NCBI RefSeq assembly: GCF_024124825.1
Contig: NZ_JAMXSS010000002.1
Span: 3,764,169-3,828,168 of the forward strand
DNA length: 64,000 nucleotides
Direction of reading: 5' to 3'
Source of the DNA: Arthrobacter sp. H16F315
GTDB taxonomy: Bacteria; Actinomycetota; Actinomycetes; Actinomycetales; Micrococcaceae
Every line of letters starts with the position of its first letter. Position 1 is the first letter of the stretch. The notes under the pieces are model-generated. The model searched no databases. It was not told the DNA's origin and was given only the letters and a program-made list of their open reading frames with translations. A program made the translations under genes and the position numbers. This document shows, in pieces, positions 63,073 through 64,000 of the stretch.

Positions 63073-63918
63073 TTACACCCGGGGATCGAGTTCCTCGAGC
63101 GGCCGGGCCACCATGGCCTCGCTGCGTTCCCACAGTCCGCGTGCCAGCTGCGCGTCGTAGGCCTGTTTGTTGGCCTTGGCCAACGCCCGCTTGGCGTAGT
63201 AGGCCCCCGGCATCCAGTCCCGCCCCGGCGTCGACGTCGCGAGCCAGACAAGCGTGTCTGCGCCCTGTTCGGGGCTGAGCAGGAAACGGTTGAGGATGGA
63301 TTTGTACGCGTGCCGCATGGGGCTGGTCGACTCGGCCGCGAAGTTGGTGGCCACCACGCCCGGGTGGAAGGCCGCCGTTGAAATTCCCGCGGCACCGAAG
63401 CGGGTGTTGAGCTCGCTGGTGAAGAGGATGTTGGCCAGCTTGGCGGTCCCGTAGGCGCGGTTGGTCGAGTAGCTTCTGGCCGAGTCCAGGTCCGTCAGGT
63501 CCAGCCTGCCGAAACCGTTGGCGGCGCTGGCGGTGTTGATCACTGTCGCCTTGCTGGCCGTGAGCACGTCCATCAGCTCGGTGGTCAGCAGGAACGGTGC
63601 CAGGTGGTTGATCTGGAAGGTCTTTTCGTGCCCGTCGACGGTGAGCTCACGCTTGCCCATGATCCCACCGGCATTGTTGGCCAGGACGTCGATCTGCGGG
63701 TACTTCGCCTTGAGCTGCTCTGCAAGCTGGCGCACCTGCGCCAGGACGCCAAAATCCGCGACGAAGTAGTCAGCGCCGATCTCCGTTGCTACCCGCTCGG
63801 TCTTCTCCGCGGAACGTCCGACGACGACGACCCGCTCCCCTGCTTTGGCAAGGGTCCGGGCAGCGGAGGCGCCGATCCCGTCACTGGCGCCGGTGATAAC
63901 GATGGTGCGCTGGGTCAT
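63073..63918 (-). CDS. Short-chain dehydrogenase/reductase (retinol dehydrogenase-like)
   Basis: A 281-residue classical SDR. The cofactor motif is TGASDGIGASAA (about 9-20), NNAGG (about 86-90) supports the fold, and the catalytic tetrad shows Ser in NTASAANG and Tyr-x-x-x-Lys in YGTAKLAN. The C-terminal part resembles the SDR family annotated as oxidoreductase/WWOX-like. It is convergent with the third GGDEF-EAL gene and has no operon partner in the window. The substrate is unknown. Confidence 0.88.
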   Translation of the reverse strand: MTQRTIVITGASDGIGASAARTLAKAGERVVVVGRSAEKTERVATEIGADYFVADFGVLAQVRQLAEQLKAKYPQIDVLANNAGGIMGKRELTVDGHEKTFQINHLAPFLLTTELMDVLTASKATVINTASAANGFGRLDLTDLDSARSYSTNRAYGTAKLANILFTSELNTRFGAAGISTAAFHPGVVATNFAAESTSPMRHAYKSILNRFLLSPEQGADTLVWLATSTPGRDWMPGAYYAKRALAKANKQAYDAQLARGLWERSEAMVARPLEELDPRV

Positions 63919-64000
63919 GGGAATCCTTTGAGCGAAAACGGAAAGCGGAGCTTCTGGAAACGAGCCTACCGAACCACAACGATGCCGGCACCGCCAATGT

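Overview
The window is a high-GC, gene-dense chromosomal segment from an actinobacterium, most likely Arthrobacter/Pseudarthrobacter or a close relative (Micrococcaceae). The pointers are strong G/C third-position bias, GTG starts, ATGA/TGATG stop-start overlaps, leaderless-looking genes (TAGGCT 7 nt before ATG), a perM/purN/purH neighbourhood as in mycobacteria, a monomeric isocitrate dehydrogenase, and Arthrobacter-like short palindromic repeats. No rRNA, tRNA, CRISPR or phage genes were seen.

Layout. 1-1040: methyltransferase-like fragment, a 66-bp palindrome, gamma-carbonic anhydrase. 1074-6931: a basic amino-acid catabolic locus (flavin monooxygenase of the DavB type, APC permease, PucR regulator, DavA-like amidase). 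7184-12539: ROK repressor plus a multiple-monosaccharide ABC importer (mmsA-mmsB-chvE). 12736-16025: MacB-type ABC pair and a Gfo/Idh/MocA oxidoreductase. 16142-19513: secreted Pro-rich protein, tiny CxxC ORF, Ser/Thr kinase, lipoprotein. 19649-23115: icd and a secreted trypsin-like protease. 23213-36946: a coherent muropeptide/peptide scavenging locus (RpiR regulator, serine hydrolases, M20 peptidase, peptide ABC transporter, LD-carboxypeptidase, dipeptide epimerase) around a divergent promoter with a dyad operator candidate. 36974-43719: purH, MFS transporter, a palindrome-bounded DUF559 nuclease cassette, purN, small membrane protein, PerM-like protein. 43903-53840: DUF4383 protein, then an XRE-cupin regulator and an eight-gene catabolic operon of unknown substrate (MHS transporter, FAD oxidoreductase, CaiB CoA-transferase, enoyl-CoA hydratase, DapA-like lyase, SDR, aldehyde dehydrogenase, ferredoxin). 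54026-56406: HNH nuclease with a possible EVE/PUA-like N-terminus, repeat cluster, GT4 glycosyltransferase. 56588-63012: three tandem PAS-GGDEF-EAL paralogues with a common upstream motif. 63073-63918: SDR.

Most notable: (i) a 1.1-kb unit at 40220-41338 in which a DUF559 (PD-(D/E)XK-like) gene and a perfect DnaA-box 9-mer lie between two 66-bp perfect palindromes, inserted in the purN-purH interval; a third solo palindrome lies at 431-496, and all three differ only by paired, compensating changes in the stem (plus the loop); (ii) the three-paralogue c-di-GMP module with divergent active and inhibitory sites; (iii) the uncharacterised catabolic operon; (iv) several genes broken by one- or two-base length changes, mostly in homopolymer runs (davB-like, MacB permease, protease, GGDEF-EAL gene, small membrane gene), which look more like consensus-sequence errors than biology and should be resolved first.
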